Below are positions 26,476 through 36,553 of a stretch of 64,000 bases of DNA, piece after piece. The stretch lies in contig JAIVHO010000031.1 of the NCBI GenBank assembly GCA_020201035.1, positions 124,001-188,000 on the forward strand, written 5' to 3'. How positions within the stretch are numbered: the stretch's first letter is position 1; every line of letters begins with the position of its first letter. This stretch comes from Bacteroidales bacterium (GTDB lineage: Bacteria > Bacteroidota > Bacteroidia > Bacteroidales > VadinHA17). The notes beneath the pieces were generated by a model. That model did no database searches and had not been told where the DNA came from. It saw only the letters and a list, made by a program, of their open reading frames with translations. The translations under genes and the position numbers were made by a program.

Positions 26476-27925
26476 TACTGTTATTGTTGGTGATGGTTGC
26501 AGGTTCAAGATCATAGTAGCCATACATAAAGTATTTCTGACTATTCACGCGCATAGCATATGAAAGATCAAAATAGAAGTTACTCTGCCTGAATCCGAGT
26601 CCGGCCGAATAGACCGAATAGCTGTTATCCTCATTGGCTTCTCCCGTGAAAAATCCACTGCCATAAAATCCGTATCCACCTCTCACGTACAACATTGAGT
26701 TAACCCTTAATTCACCTCCAAGTCTGAAATTGTGTGCAGGGGCAAATACTGTCTTGATATCACTATTCTCTACATCATATGTATAATCATCCGAGGCCTT
26801 TGATAATCGGGCTGTACTGTAATCCACATACTCATAATCAGCACTTACCAGTCCCACTTTCCCAATTTGCAGTGAAGCACCGGCATTTAACCTCAAAGGA
26901 GTTGTTAGTGTATAGGAGAATGTAAAGGGATCATTTGCAGCATCATAAAGCCCGTAATCATCGTTTGCAATCATTGAATCATAATAGTACTCATTCAGCT
27001 TGTAAACTGTTGGTGAATGGAACGCCAGACCAACTCTTACAGTGGAGACAGGTCTGTATACCACTCCCAGCTTAATGGCATATCCCGTTCCCTCGGTAGA
27101 GACAAAGTCCGTATAGGTAAAGTCACGGAATATTGGGATTGAGTTATTATCATCCGATTCAAGATGAGAATAGGTTGATTCATTGTTTATCTTGCTTATT
27201 CCCAGAGTAAAGCCAAAATAGAATTTATCATTTATATTACCGGCACCTGAGAATGAGTGTTCTGCCGCATACCCCTCCTTACTGATTATCCGCCTGACAC
27301 CTTGCCCGTAGACTGAATTGGCACTGTTTCCATATTCAGAGAAGATAGTGGCGTACTGCGTTCCGCCTGTACCCGGAACAGTGTCTATTACATATGTCTG
27401 AAATGCCAGCCATTCTGCGTTGCCAAGATAATCAGGTGTTGTGTTACCCCCATCGTTAGCCAGGGCATTCCAGTAATCCGCCATTGAACTGGTTGTGCCG
27501 GTACCACGTATAAGTGTATTCTGATTATAATTATTTGTCCGGTTATAGGAGTACCCCAGATTAAACCCCCTGAGACCGTCACGGTCCCTTACTATCAGGG
27601 GCATTACTGCACCAAACTGACCAATACCAAAGTTATATGCGTTATCCTCAGCTGTTGTTCCGTTAAAAACTGATGAGGAGTTTGAGAAGTACATCTGAGG
27701 GGTAAAACTTATCTCTGTAGCCCTGAAGAGACCCAGTCCGGCCGGATTAAGCTGCAAAACCGACAGATCACCTCCCAAAGATGTGAATGCGGCTCCCATT
27801 GCCTGAAATCTGGCGGTGCCACCATAATAGTAACGGGAATAGAGAAATGCTTCATCTATTGTCTGGCTGTTAACCGTCAGTGCGGTTATCAGGACAGTTA
27901 TTGAAAGGAATATTCGCTTCATCAT
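26444..27925 (-). CDS. Outer-membrane beta-barrel protein (OmpP1/FadL-like)
   Basis: A 493-aa protein with a signal peptide (MMKRIFLSITVLITALTVNSQ, in two overlapping parts MKRIFLSITV and LITALTVNSQ). The mature start FLYSRYYYGGTARFQAMGAAFTSLGGDLSVLQLNPAGLGLF has the N-terminal NPAG pattern of FadL/TodX barrels (MGAAFTSLGGD, LNPAGLGLF). Many alternating aromatic strands and the C-terminal TVGFRF* follow. The ATG at 27925 is preferred over 27949. The physiological substrate is unknown, and hydrophobic compounds are typical for the family. Confidence 0.82.
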   Translation of the reverse strand: MMKRIFLSITVLITALTVNSQTIDEAFLYSRYYYGGTARFQAMGAAFTSLGGDLSVLQLNPAGLGLFRATEISFTPQMYFSNSSSVFNGTTAEDNAYNFGIGQFGAVMPLIVRDRDGLRGFNLGYSYNRTNNYNQNTLIRGTGTTSSMADYWNALANDGGNTTPDYLGNAEWLAFQTYVIDTVPGTGGTQYATIFSEYGNSANSVYGQGVRRIISKEGYAAEHSFSGAGNINDKFYFGFTLGISKINNESTYSHLESDDNNSIPIFRDFTYTDFVSTEGTGYAIKLGVVYRPVSTVRVGLAFHSPTVYKLNEYYYDSMIANDDYGLYDAANDPFTFSYTLTTPLRLNAGASLQIGKVGLVSADYEYVDYSTARLSKASDDYTYDVENSDIKTVFAPAHNFRLGGELRVNSMLYVRGGYGFYGSGFFTGEANEDNSYSVYSAGLGFRQSNFYFDLSYAMRVNSQKYFMYGYYDLEPATITNNNSIISATVGFRF

Positions 27926-28053
27926 TTTAACTTTTATATTCAATGACACTAATGAACTTCGTGATTTGATAATAGCTATTATTTATAAGTGTGGCTTTCA
28001 TTCATAAATACGAATGATGTACTCCAACTCTTTACAATATGTTAATCAGAACT

Positions 28054-29427
28054 TTACCTCTTCCCTGTCCTTCCAGTAGATGAAGAGGTGCTTCGGCTGG
28101 TACTGGTGGTAGATCTGCTACTGCTACTGACGCTACCTGACGATACAGACCGTGAACTTCCTGTACTAATGGAGGATGATCTGCCGGTGACGGATCTTGA
28201 CCCGGAGCTGACGCCTGAAGAGCTCCTTACCGGAGTCGTTGATGTAGACCTCATTGCAGGAATTCTGGATCCTGTGCTGGTGCTTCTGTTAACCGATGAT
28301 CCTCTGTTTACAGAATTGTTTCTGTTTACGGATGAGCTCCTGCTAACCGGATTTGTCCGAATAATAGCAGAATTACGATTGTTGTTATTTATTGTACTTC
28401 TGCTGTTATTGTTAATTGTGCTCCTGCTGTTATTGCTGTTATTATATGCAGGCCTGGTTGTCATTCTGGGATTTGTGTATGTAGGATTATAGCTTCTCTG
28501 TGTCTGGTTATAGACAGGCTTATCAATGCTACGTGATCCCGTTTGTACACTCTCCCTGGTGCGGGTAGAAGCCGCAGACCTCTGAGCTTCAGATCTCCTT
28601 ACATCAGGATCCTGAGTAACAACTCCCCTGCTCCTGTCGGTTATGGTTCCTGTTGTTGCAGTTGACCTGCTGTCACTTCTTCTTTCACTGACACCGGTCA
28701 ACGAACTCCTGTCAGCAGTTGCTCTGGTTCCGGAAGAGTAGCTGTCACCCCTGGTCTTACTGGATGTACTAACAGCATTACCTCTGGTAAGAGTACTATA
28801 TGACCTTCTGCTTGCAATCCTTGAAGATCCGAATTCAGAAGAAGGATAGCCGGTGCTTCCGGGGTAATATCCGTAGTATGGTGAATAACCGTAAAAGGAT
28901 GAATAATAGGGATCATAGAAGTATGAGTTCCATGAGTAGTAACTGTATGGTGAATAGAAACGCGATGGAGAATAGTACCATGGGGACCCCATTCCATAGT
29001 AAAAACTCATGGAAGGATAACCGAATCCGTATGAATAACCAAAATTATTGAATCCCCATCCTCCGTAATATGGATCACGCCAGTATGGATCAAAATAGTT
29101 GCCGTAAAAACGATTCAGATATGAAGAGTATCCTGAGCCGTAATTATAGTCAAAGACACTACGGTCATAATCGCCGTAATATGCAATATCATCATCGTAC
29201 CCAACGGCATCAATATAATCTTCTGCCACCAGTGTATCAACCCCATAGATGCTCTCCAGTTCATCACCCGACGCATATATACCCGGATTTGTCTGAACAT
29301 CCGTATATACTGCTCTGTCGGACGGAACAAAATAAAGATCATCATACTCCCCGCTCATATAGAGACTTGATGAACAAGACGACAGTATGAACAGTGCAAT
29401 AACGACTATGTAAATATAAGTTTTCAT
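28054..29427 (-). CDS. Low-complexity lipoprotein, Tyr/Gly-rich then Ser/Arg/Thr-rich
   Basis: A 457-aa lipoprotein (signal MKTYIYIVVIALFILSSC, lipidated Cys near 18). Residues ~90-200 are packed with Tyr, Gly, Ser, Trp and Phe (e.g. YYGGWGFNNFGYSYGFGYP). Residues ~200-457 are Ser/Thr/Arg/Asn-rich and strongly basic, with quasi-repeats such as RSTINNN and SVNRNN. The adjacent upstream gene shares the same composition plan, so the two are likely paralogues. No catalytic motif is visible. A surface-exposed structural or adhesive role is a guess. Confidence 0.6.
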   Translation of the reverse strand: MKTYIYIVVIALFILSSCSSSLYMSGEYDDLYFVPSDRAVYTDVQTNPGIYASGDELESIYGVDTLVAEDYIDAVGYDDDIAYYGDYDRSVFDYNYGSGYSSYLNRFYGNYFDPYWRDPYYGGWGFNNFGYSYGFGYPSMSFYYGMGSPWYYSPSRFYSPYSYYSWNSYFYDPYYSSFYGYSPYYGYYPGSTGYPSSEFGSSRIASRRSYSTLTRGNAVSTSSKTRGDSYSSGTRATADRSSLTGVSERRSDSRSTATTGTITDRSRGVVTQDPDVRRSEAQRSAASTRTRESVQTGSRSIDKPVYNQTQRSYNPTYTNPRMTTRPAYNNSNNSRSTINNNSRSTINNNNRNSAIIRTNPVSRSSSVNRNNSVNRGSSVNRSTSTGSRIPAMRSTSTTPVRSSSGVSSGSRSVTGRSSSISTGSSRSVSSGSVSSSSRSTTSTSRSTSSSTGRTGKR

Positions 29428-29560
29428 TTTGACCTCCGATGATTATTTAATTCACTTGTAAATAGTCCAAAAATCATACCAAAAAATAGCTGGCCTTTTT
29501 GATACGTGGGCCTCTGAAGACAAATTTAAGATTATTTGGCGAACCTCAGGCAAAAAGAAG

Positions 29561-29596
29561 AAAAAAGAGCAGGCGATTCACACCTGCCCTTTTTAA
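29561..29596 (-). terminator. Intrinsic terminator after the repeat-protein gene
   Basis: AAAAAGAGCAGG (29562-29573) pairs with CCTGCCCTTTTT (29583-29594) with one mismatch, around a 9-nt loop. On the minus strand the stem ends in a T-rich tract, placed 12 bp after the 29608 stop. Confidence 0.6.
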
Positions 29597-29607
29597 TTAT
29601 CTTCTGT

Positions 29608-30819
29608 TTACCTGTTGCCACCGTTCTTGCTTCGGCTTGTGGTCCTGGTAGTTCCGGACTTATTCGTGGAACGTGTACTTCCTGACTCCGATTTCACAGC
29701 TTTGTTTATATTTGATTGCCTTACAGTTGAAGAAACCGCCCTGCCGGTGCTCCTGCTGGTGGTGTTCCTTGCAGGTGCAGCAACCTTTTTACCGGCATTG
29801 GAATTACTTCTGGTAACACTGTTCGTCTGCCTGTTTGTATTGACGCTACTTCTTGTGGCGGTATTTACCTGCCTGCCGGTATTTACGCTGCTGCGTGCCG
29901 GTGTGGTAACCTGCCTGTTTGTGTTGACACTACTTCTTGTAGGGGTATTTACCTGCCTGCCGGTATTTACACTGCTGCGTGCCGGTGTGGTAACCTGCCT
30001 GTTTGTGTTGCCGATATTCTGCCTGCTATTATCAGTCCGGGCCACTGTTCCGGAACTGTTCCGGGCATTTGAACGATCAGTTACTACTGCCTGGTTCCTC
30101 CTGCTGAGATTATTATTAACAGCTTGCCTGTCAATTGCACTTCTGCTGTTACCTGCCGTTACCACTGACCCCCTGTTATCGGGACGCACAGCCGACGTTC
30201 TGCTAACTGTATTGTAAGTTGTCCTGCGGGCATTCGGCACATTATACATTGGGTAGTTTTTGGAGGAATAACCGTGGTTATAGTTGTTGTGGTTGTTATA
30301 CCTGTAGTACCTGTCATTGTAAGCGTACCTGTTATTGTGATAATTAGTGTAATAATAGTTGTTTATATTGTAGCGGTACTTGTATTTGATTTTAACAGAA
30401 TAGTATGCCGGACCAGACCAGTAGGACCATCCCGGGTTGTAACCCCAGTAATAGTCAACAGGATAGTAGTTATCCCATCCGCCGTAGTAGGAAGGGTAGT
30501 ATGCCGGATAGCCGAAGCTGTATCCGTAACCAAATCCACCACCTGCATAGATGCTTACACCCCAGGTATAGGGCTGATTTGTATACCACCATGCCTCCGT
30601 ATATACGGGTGAGTAGAATGTAAATGCGGTATAGGAGCTGTGAAAACGCTTTATCCGGGAAGCATAATGGAAATCATAATTAACGTGATACGCTGTTACG
30701 CCAACATGTTTTCCCGGGATATTACCGGCGGCTTCAGCCATTACCCGGTCAGCCCCTTTAGCTGTTACGGTTGCTGCAATCATTATTGCTGCGATACCTA
30801 TGTAATATTTTGCTTTCAT
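29608..30819 (-). CDS. Secreted Tyr/Gly-rich and 14-residue-repeat protein
   Basis: A 403-aa protein with a cleavable signal (MKAKYYIGIAAIMIAATVTA). The front half (residues ~50-190) is Tyr/Gly/Asn-rich with almost no charged residues, then very Tyr/Asn-rich (YNINNYYYTNYHNNRY). The back half contains 14-residue repeats of the type RQVTTPARSSVNTG, arranged in alternating pairs. Overall it is basic and low complexity like its downstream neighbour. Function unknown. A matrix or surface-binding protein is one inference. The repeat DNA is described separately. Confidence 0.6.
   Translation of the reverse strand: MKAKYYIGIAAIMIAATVTAKGADRVMAEAAGNIPGKHVGVTAYHVNYDFHYASRIKRFHSSYTAFTFYSPVYTEAWWYTNQPYTWGVSIYAGGGFGYGYSFGYPAYYPSYYGGWDNYYPVDYYWGYNPGWSYWSGPAYYSVKIKYKYRYNINNYYYTNYHNNRYAYNDRYYRYNNHNNYNHGYSSKNYPMYNVPNARRTTYNTVSRTSAVRPDNRGSVVTAGNSRSAIDRQAVNNNLSRRNQAVVTDRSNARNSSGTVARTDNSRQNIGNTNRQVTTPARSSVNTGRQVNTPTRSSVNTNRQVTTPARSSVNTGRQVNTATRSSVNTNRQTNSVTRSNSNAGKKVAAPARNTTSRSTGRAVSSTVRQSNINKAVKSESGSTRSTNKSGTTRTTSRSKNGGNR
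29827..30010 (-). repeat. 42-bp in-gene tandem repeat with an 84-bp higher-order unit
   Basis: Units of exactly 42 bp start at 29827, 29869, 29911 and 29953, with a partial fifth from 29995. Alternate units are most alike, giving an 84-bp period. Each unit encodes 14 residues, so copy number can change without frameshift. Confidence 0.85.
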
Positions 30820-30894
30820 GACATCCTCCCGCTTTTAATTTATGACTAAGTTTGCTTTCTTTGCATTTCCGTTTTTAACTTTTCCTTAACGGTT

Positions 30895-30902
30895 TACTTT
30901 TG
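30895..30902 (+). promoter_or_regulatory. Bacteroidota -7 element upstream of proS
   Basis: TACTTTTG matches TAnnTTTG and lies 26 bp before the proS start. A -33 box is not obvious. Confidence 0.45.
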
Positions 30903-30928
30903 AATTTACAAATTCCATACCAAACAAA

Positions 30929-32401
30929 ATGGCAGATTTTTTAACAAAGAGGGAGGACAACTACTCACAATGGTATAACGATCTGGTTATCAAAGCAGAC
31001 CTTGCTGAAAACTCAGCAGTAAGAGGGTGCATGGTGATCAAACCTTATGGTTATGCCTTGTGGGAAAAGATACAGGCGCAGCTCGACAAGATGTTCAAGG
31101 CCACAGGTCATGTAAATGCTTACTTTCCCCTTTTTATACCAAAATCATTTTTCAGCAAAGAGGCGGATCATGTTGAGGGATTTGCCAAGGAGTGTGCAGT
31201 GGTTACTCACTACAGGCTGAAAAATGATCCTGACGGGAAAGGTGTAATAGTGGATCCCGATGCCAAACTGGAGGAGGAACTGATAGTTCGGCCTACATCT
31301 GAAACCATTATATGGAATACATATAAGAACTGGATTCAGTCATATCGTGACCTCCCCATACTTATAAACCAGTGGGCCAATGTAGTAAGGTGGGAAATGA
31401 GGACGCGCCTCTTTCTCAGAACATCAGAGTTTCTCTGGCAGGAGGGTCATACAGCCCATGCAACTAAAAAGGAAGCAGAAGAGGAGACAAGGCTGATTAT
31501 TGACCTCTATTCTGATTTTGCCCAGAACTATATGGGAATTCCCGTGCTTAAAGGAACTAAATCGGAATCTGAAAAATTTGCAGGAGCTATCGAAACATAT
31601 GCCATAGAGGCTCTGATGCAGGACGGGAAGGCTCTTCAGGCTGGTACATCACATTTTCTGGGTCAGAATTTCGCCAGGGCATTTGATGTTCAGTTCCTCG
31701 ACAAAACCAGCAAACTGGAATATGTATGGTCAACCTCATGGGGAGTCTCTACCCGCTTAATAGGAGCTATAATAATGGCACATGCCGACAATAACGGACT
31801 GGTATTACCTCCCAACCTTGCTCCCATACAGGTGGTTATTATACCTATATATAAAGGCAACAGTGAACTGGAATCTATTAACTCAGCTGCCCTGGAGATA
31901 AAGGCTGAACTCGAAACAAAAGGGATCAGCGTTAAATATGACAACCGCGATACCCATAAGCCGGGATATAAATTTGCTGAATATGAATTAAAGGGTGTTC
32001 CGGTCCGACTGGCACTGGGATCGCGTGATATAGCCGGAGGTACAATTGAACTGGCACGAAGGGATACCCTTACAAAAGAGATTGTACCAAGAGAAAGTAT
32101 TGGATCCAGAATAGAAGACCTTCTTAAAGAAATACAGATTAATATTTTCAACAGGGCCCTGCAGTTCAGGGATGATAATATTTACCGTGTCGACACCCGG
32201 GAGCAGTTTCTTGAACAGGTTGAAAAGGGAGGATTTATTCTTGCTCACTGGGATGGCACTGCTGAAACAGAAGAGAAAATTAAACAGGAGACAAAAGCAA
32301 CCATCAGGGTCATTCCGCTCGATTCCCCTGAAGAGGAGGGTAAATGCGTATGGTCAGGTAACCCATCAGTTCGCAGGGTGGTATTCGCACGAGCCTATTA
32401 A
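30929..32401 (+). CDS. proS: Prolyl-tRNA synthetase (short, archaeal/eukaryotic-like type)
   Basis: A 490-aa class II aminoacyl-tRNA synthetase for tRNA-Pro. The class II motif 2 reads [24 protein letters not shown] ([19 protein letters not shown]) and motif 1 lies upstream around [16 protein letters not shown]. The anticodon-binding fold near residues 300-400 contains [24 protein letters not shown] (partly quoted). The C-terminal zinc-binding-like tail is present, with GKCVWSG and the terminal VVFARAY*. The absence of an editing insertion and the ~490 aa length mark the archaeal-like form common in Bacteroidota. Confidence 0.95.
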   Translation: MADFLTKREDNYSQWYNDLVIKADLAENSAVRGCMVIKPYGYALWEKIQAQLDKMFKATGHVNAYFPLFIPKSFFSKEADHVEGFAKECAVVTHYRLKNDPDGKGVIVDPDAKLEEELIVRPTSETIIWNTYKNWIQSYRDLPILINQWANVVRWEMRTRLFLRTSEFLWQEGHTAHATKKEAEEETRLIIDLYSDFAQNYMGIPVLKGTKSESEKFAGAIETYAIEALMQDGKALQAGTSHFLGQNFARAFDVQFLDKTSKLEYVWSTSWGVSTRLIGAIIMAHADNNGLVLPPNLAPIQVVIIPIYKGNSELESINSAALEIKAELETKGISVKYDNRDTHKPGYKFAEYELKGVPVRLALGSRDIAGGTIELARRDTLTKEIVPRESIGSRIEDLLKEIQINIFNRALQFRDDNIYRVDTREQFLEQVEKGGFILAHWDGTAETEEKIKQETKATIRVIPLDSPEEEGKCVWSGNPSVRRVVFARAY

Positions 32402-32459
32402 ACTATTGCTTTTTTTCTCTAACTTAGTCGGGTATTGAACTTTTGGCAAACAGCTACAT

Positions 32460-33152
32460 ATGGAGAGTAACGATAAAAAAGGCATGATTGTAACCACCCT
32501 GAGAGAGAAGGCGGTTCTTAAACAGAAGGTTTATGACAACACCCTCGATCAGTTTGACCGAACACGCAAAATCCTTGCTGCCATGGCCAGAGAGATAAAC
32601 AGTGATCTCATGGATGCAGACAAAAGAGTAAGGATGGATTTTAAGGAGAGGGGTAAATTTGACGTTCTGCTTAAGGTTGCGGGTGATATCCTTGTTTTCA
32701 GCATGCACTCCAACGTATTTGAATTTGATCGTAACCATCCGGTCTGGAAAATTCCCTATGTCAATAAGAATCCTAAAAACTCATATTGCGGGGTAATCAA
32801 TATCTATAACTTTCTTGCTGACTCCTTTAAGTATAACAGGCTTGAAGATCTGGGCTACCTGATTGCCAGGGTTTTTATCAATCATGAAAACCAGTATTTC
32901 GTAGAAGGAAAAAGACAGATGGGAATGATATTCTCAAATTTCGGAGGTGAAGAGTTGTCAAGGGATGCACTGAAAAAGATTCTGTACACGGCTATTCAGT
33001 ACTCTCTTGAATTTGATCTTCTCGCACCACCATATGATAATGTTAAAATAGCTTCGGTTGGACAGGTAGAGGCAAAGATTCAATACTCCCGAATGGCTAC
33101 CGGCAAAAGACTGGGATTTCAGTTTAACTCTGATGATGTTATGCCTGAATAG
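32460..33152 (+). CDS. Conserved protein of unknown function (230 aa)
   Basis: I do not recognise the family. The protein is soluble-looking, with no signal peptide or membrane helix. The N-terminus is helical and charged (LREKAVLKQKVYDNTLDQFDRTRKILAAMAREI region). The middle has FDVLLKVAGDILVFSMHSNVFEF and NSYCGVINIYNFLADSFKYNR (parts of it), then mixed alpha/beta. It starts 58 bp after proS and overlaps the start of the next barrel gene, so translational coupling is possible. Conservation in Bacteroidota is my impression, not tested. Confidence 0.6.
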   Translation: MESNDKKGMIVTTLREKAVLKQKVYDNTLDQFDRTRKILAAMAREINSDLMDADKRVRMDFKERGKFDVLLKVAGDILVFSMHSNVFEFDRNHPVWKIPYVNKNPKNSYCGVINIYNFLADSFKYNRLEDLGYLIARVFINHENQYFVEGKRQMGMIFSNFGGEELSRDALKKILYTAIQYSLEFDLLAPPYDNVKIASVGQVEAKIQYSRMATGKRLGFQFNSDDVMPE

Positions 33153-35133
33153 TATAACAGATGGAGATCAACAGCTGAAGAGGCACTCCGTAAACGCTTC
33201 CCCCCGGGCAGCGAAAAGCAATATGTTTCTGCTGCTGGTGCTGATTCTGGCTTTCCCTGTAAACACAACCTTAAAATCACAGGATGCCTCAAAAATTACC
33301 CTGCCCCTCAAGGTGCGAAAAGGATCATATATAATGATGGATGACTCCCTTCGCTACTTTTCCCGTGACACCGTGATTTATGTTAACAGCTATCACCTGG
33401 AGAGTGAGTATGATCCCGACAACCGCACAAAAATCTTTTACGATTCACTCCGGACAAGAGCATCCCGTCATACCCTTACAAAAAGGCTTCACGATCTGGT
33501 GGTTGTATCACCCTCTTCAGGGAGTGGTTCCGGATCAACAAGATCAGGAAGTGAATATTTTGATGACCGCAGTGGTGACACTATCAGAAGAATAACCATT
33601 GAACGATTGAGTCCTTTCGGCCGAAGTGTTAACCAACCGGCAGAAGAAGAGAAAGAAGCATCAGATAATTTTCTCAACAGGACACACAAAAATACAAGAG
33701 AGTTTATCATTAAGAATTACCTCCTGTTCAATGAAGGGGAACAGATTTCCCCCCTTTTGATATCAGAGAGTGAGCGACTGTTGCGCCGACTTCCCTTTAT
33801 TGATGATGCACGGATAATCATCCTGCCTGTATCACCGGGGAAATCAGATATTCATATTATTACCAAAGATGTCTACTCATTGGGACTAAGCGTATCATTT
33901 AACGGACTTAAAGCCGGACGTGTCGACATATTTGAACGTAACCTCTTTGGTCTCGGTCATGAACTTACATTCTCTGTTCCCTATAATTACGATAAAGATT
34001 ATCCCCCCGGCACCGGTGCATCTTACAAAGCCCACAATATCAGCAAATCACTTATTGATGCTACCATCTCATATTACAATGCATTTGAAAGAAAGTACTG
34101 GGATGCCACTCTCGCAAGGGAGTTTCTAACAGCGTCCACAAAATATGCAGGGGGATTATCGGTTCGCGAAACTTATACAAGTGAGAATCTTGACACACTG
34201 CCCAAAGCAGAGCCGCTTGAATTCAATAAGTTTGACGCCTGGGCCGGACGCTCTTTCCTGATAGGTGATGATGATATCACCCGGGCAGTCATTGCCTTCA
34301 GATATCAAAACAATAATGTATTCAGAAGACCTGTTATTTCAGATAACTCATACCGTGCACTGCAGAAATACAAGCTATATCTTGCTACATTATCCATATC
34401 CACCCAGCAGTTTTATAAAACAAGACTGATCTATAATTACGGTAGAAGTGAAGATATTCCGTACGGCGGGCTGCTGCAGATCGGCTACGGGAAGGAATTT
34501 AATGAATTTAAAACCAGAGACTACTACTCGCTGGAGTTCTCCTACGGTCAATTCAACACCGGTTTCGGATATATATACACACGGGGCATTATCTCCGGAT
34601 TTACCAATCAGTCTGTTACTGAGCAGGGATTATTGAAGCTGGAAATGGATTATATATCAAACCTCTCACTCTGGGGAAGATATAAAAACAGGGTGTTTGC
34701 ATCCGCAGAATATACTACCGGATTCGCACGTTATGATGATGAATATCTTCCTATTGGTGAAAAACAGGGTATCACAGGATTCAGAAATGACTCTGTCAGG
34801 GCCGCGGAGAGACTGACCATGTCACTCGAAGCAATAACTTTCAGCCCTATAAATATATATGGTTTCAAACTGATGTTTTTCGGATATGCTGATGGCGCTC
34901 TTTACAGGGATAAAGCTGTCGAAAAAGGGATGAACGGCTTTATCACAGGAATTGGCGCAGGACTGAGGATACGTAATGACAACCTGGTGTTTAATACCAT
35001 TGAGATCAGGGTTGGATGGTTTCCTGTCTACCCACCCTACTCCAGAATTGAAAATATTTCTGTCTTTGGTGAGAAGCTTTTGAGACCACCCGGATTTAAT
35101 CCTGATGCTCCCGCCATTTACCCATACAGATAA
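33133..35133 (+). CDS. BamA/TamA-like outer-membrane protein (POTRA plus barrel)
   Basis: A protein of up to 666 aa. The hydrophobic signal segment MFLLLVLILAFPVNTTLKSQ begins at an internal ATG (33223), while the frame begins at 33133 and overlaps the preceding gene by 20 bp. Which start is used is open. Residues ~195-290 look like a POTRA domain (KNYLLFNEGEQISPLLISESERLLRRLPFIDDARI, parts). From there to the end it is beta-barrel-like with aromatic strands. It resembles Omp85-family surface antigen proteins in Bacteroidota. The substrate may be an outer-membrane protein or lipid. Confidence 0.68.
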   Translation: MMLCLNSITDGDQQLKRHSVNASPRAAKSNMFLLLVLILAFPVNTTLKSQDASKITLPLKVRKGSYIMMDDSLRYFSRDTVIYVNSYHLESEYDPDNRTKIFYDSLRTRASRHTLTKRLHDLVVVSPSSGSGSGSTRSGSEYFDDRSGDTIRRITIERLSPFGRSVNQPAEEEKEASDNFLNRTHKNTREFIIKNYLLFNEGEQISPLLISESERLLRRLPFIDDARIIILPVSPGKSDIHIITKDVYSLGLSVSFNGLKAGRVDIFERNLFGLGHELTFSVPYNYDKDYPPGTGASYKAHNISKSLIDATISYYNAFERKYWDATLAREFLTASTKYAGGLSVRETYTSENLDTLPKAEPLEFNKFDAWAGRSFLIGDDDITRAVIAFRYQNNNVFRRPVISDNSYRALQKYKLYLATLSISTQQFYKTRLIYNYGRSEDIPYGGLLQIGYGKEFNEFKTRDYYSLEFSYGQFNTGFGYIYTRGIISGFTNQSVTEQGLLKLEMDYISNLSLWGRYKNRVFASAEYTTGFARYDDEYLPIGEKQGITGFRNDSVRAAERLTMSLEAITFSPINIYGFKLMFFGYADGALYRDKAVEKGMNGFITGIGAGLRIRNDNLVFNTIEIRVGWFPVYPPYSRIENISVFGEKLLRPPGFNPDAPAIYPYR

Positions 35134-35188
35134 ATTGTGATACTTCTTTTTTAATTTTGTACAGATTAAAGTCCCGGCATAAAAAAAA

Positions 35189-36526
35189 ATGATTAAACAG
35201 CTGAATGACTATATCACCGCCAGAAATATTCCCGATAACCGCAACCCGGTAATTGTTGGAGTGAGCGGGGGAATTGACTCCATGGTACTGTTACATCTTA
35301 TGCAATTGTCAGGATACCAGATCACTGCCGCTCACTGCAACTTCTCACTCAGAGGGAAAGAGTCTGATGGCGATCAGCAGTTTGTTACCGAAAAATGTGC
35401 CCGGGCAGCCATCCCTCTGAGAACAGTACGCTTTGATACCTCTGAGTATGCCAGAGAGATGGGTATTTCGATACAGATGGCAGCGCGTGATCTCAGGTTC
35501 ATCTGGTTCAGGAAACTGGCAAATGAACTTGATATCAGCTATATTGCCCTTGCACATAACCGGAATGATATTGCGGAAACCCTGCTTATAAACATGTTGC
35601 GTGGTACAGGCCTGGCCGGCCTAACGGGAATAAGACCTGTTAATGGCAATATCATCAGACCACTGCTGTTTGCAACCAGAGATATGATCGAAAACTACGC
35701 AACGGATAACAATATCCTTTTCAGGGAAGATTCATCTAACAGCGATACAAAATATATCAGGAACAGGATCCGGCATATTGTGTTGCCGGCAATGGAGGAG
35801 ATAAGCGATGGAACGGTCAGCAGGCTGGCAGAGACTGCAGAACGGTTGACAGGCAGCTATGATATACTCTTATCTGAAACCGGAAAAAAATATGATCAGA
35901 TTTTTTCACAAAGAGATAAATTAATTTATGCATCCAGAATTGAATTGTTAAGTCTGGAACCTCTTGAAACATATATTTTTGAACTCTTCAGGCGGTTTGG
36001 CATATCATCCCAACAGATTAATGGAGTGATTAACCTTCTTAAATCACCATCCGGTAAGGTTATCAACACTTCCTCTCACAGGATACTGGCCGACAGAAAA
36101 AATATCATTATAAAACCCCGCTATGAAAATGAGGCTGAGCAGATGGTAGTAGAAAGTGAGGAGGCGCTGCTCTCAGTGACCAGTCACTTTAAGGCTGAGA
36201 AAGTGGAGCCAGCCTACTTTAATCCTTCATCCGATTCATCTGTTGCATGGATAGATGCTGATAAGATAAAGTATCCGCTAAGTATCAGAAGATGGATCCC
36301 TGGCGATACATTCCAGCCTTTTGGCATGGGAGGCAGATCAAAAAAGGTAAGTGATTTACTGACTGACCATAAGCTTTCACTCTTCCAAAAAGAGAAAGTC
36401 TCTCTTCTTGTCTCCGGAGGTGAGGTTGTATGGGTTATCGGTATAAGGGCAGATTACCGCTACCGGATAACAGCAGAAACAACCTCACTGATTAAGCTGA
36501 CCTCCCGGAGCAGAATTATCATTTAA
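35189..36526 (+). CDS. tilS: tRNA(Ile)-lysidine synthetase
   Basis: A 445-aa enzyme that converts the wobble C34 of tRNA-Ile(CAU) to lysidine so that AUA is read as Ile. The PP-loop SGGIDSMVLLHLM lies near residue 27, and the ALAHNRNDIAETLLINMLRGTGLAGL block near residue 122 is typical (AHNRNDIAETLLINMLRGTG). The C-terminal TilS domain appears as the RRWIPGDTFQPFGMGGRSKKVSDLLTDHK segment near residue 370 (WIPGDTFQPFGM, KKVSDLL). It is convergent with the aro operon's tyrA. Confidence 0.95.
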   Translation: MIKQLNDYITARNIPDNRNPVIVGVSGGIDSMVLLHLMQLSGYQITAAHCNFSLRGKESDGDQQFVTEKCARAAIPLRTVRFDTSEYAREMGISIQMAARDLRFIWFRKLANELDISYIALAHNRNDIAETLLINMLRGTGLAGLTGIRPVNGNIIRPLLFATRDMIENYATDNNILFREDSSNSDTKYIRNRIRHIVLPAMEEISDGTVSRLAETAERLTGSYDILLSETGKKYDQIFSQRDKLIYASRIELLSLEPLETYIFELFRRFGISSQQINGVINLLKSPSGKVINTSSHRILADRKNIIIKPRYENEAEQMVVESEEALLSVTSHFKAEKVEPAYFNPSSDSSVAWIDADKIKYPLSIRRWIPGDTFQPFGMGGRSKKVSDLLTDHKLSLFQKEKVSLLVSGGEVVWVIGIRADYRYRITAETTSLIKLTSRSRIII

Positions 36527-36553
36527 TTTCCACCTGGATCCGGGGCGGATCAA

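Noticed and set aside
28088-28492. Leu/Val-rich 134-aa plus-strand ORF resembling a membrane protein
   Set aside because: Antisense of the Ser/Arg/Asn-rich tail of the lipoprotein gene. Its hydrophobicity comes from reverse-reading AGN/AAC codons. The same applies to 29615-30217.
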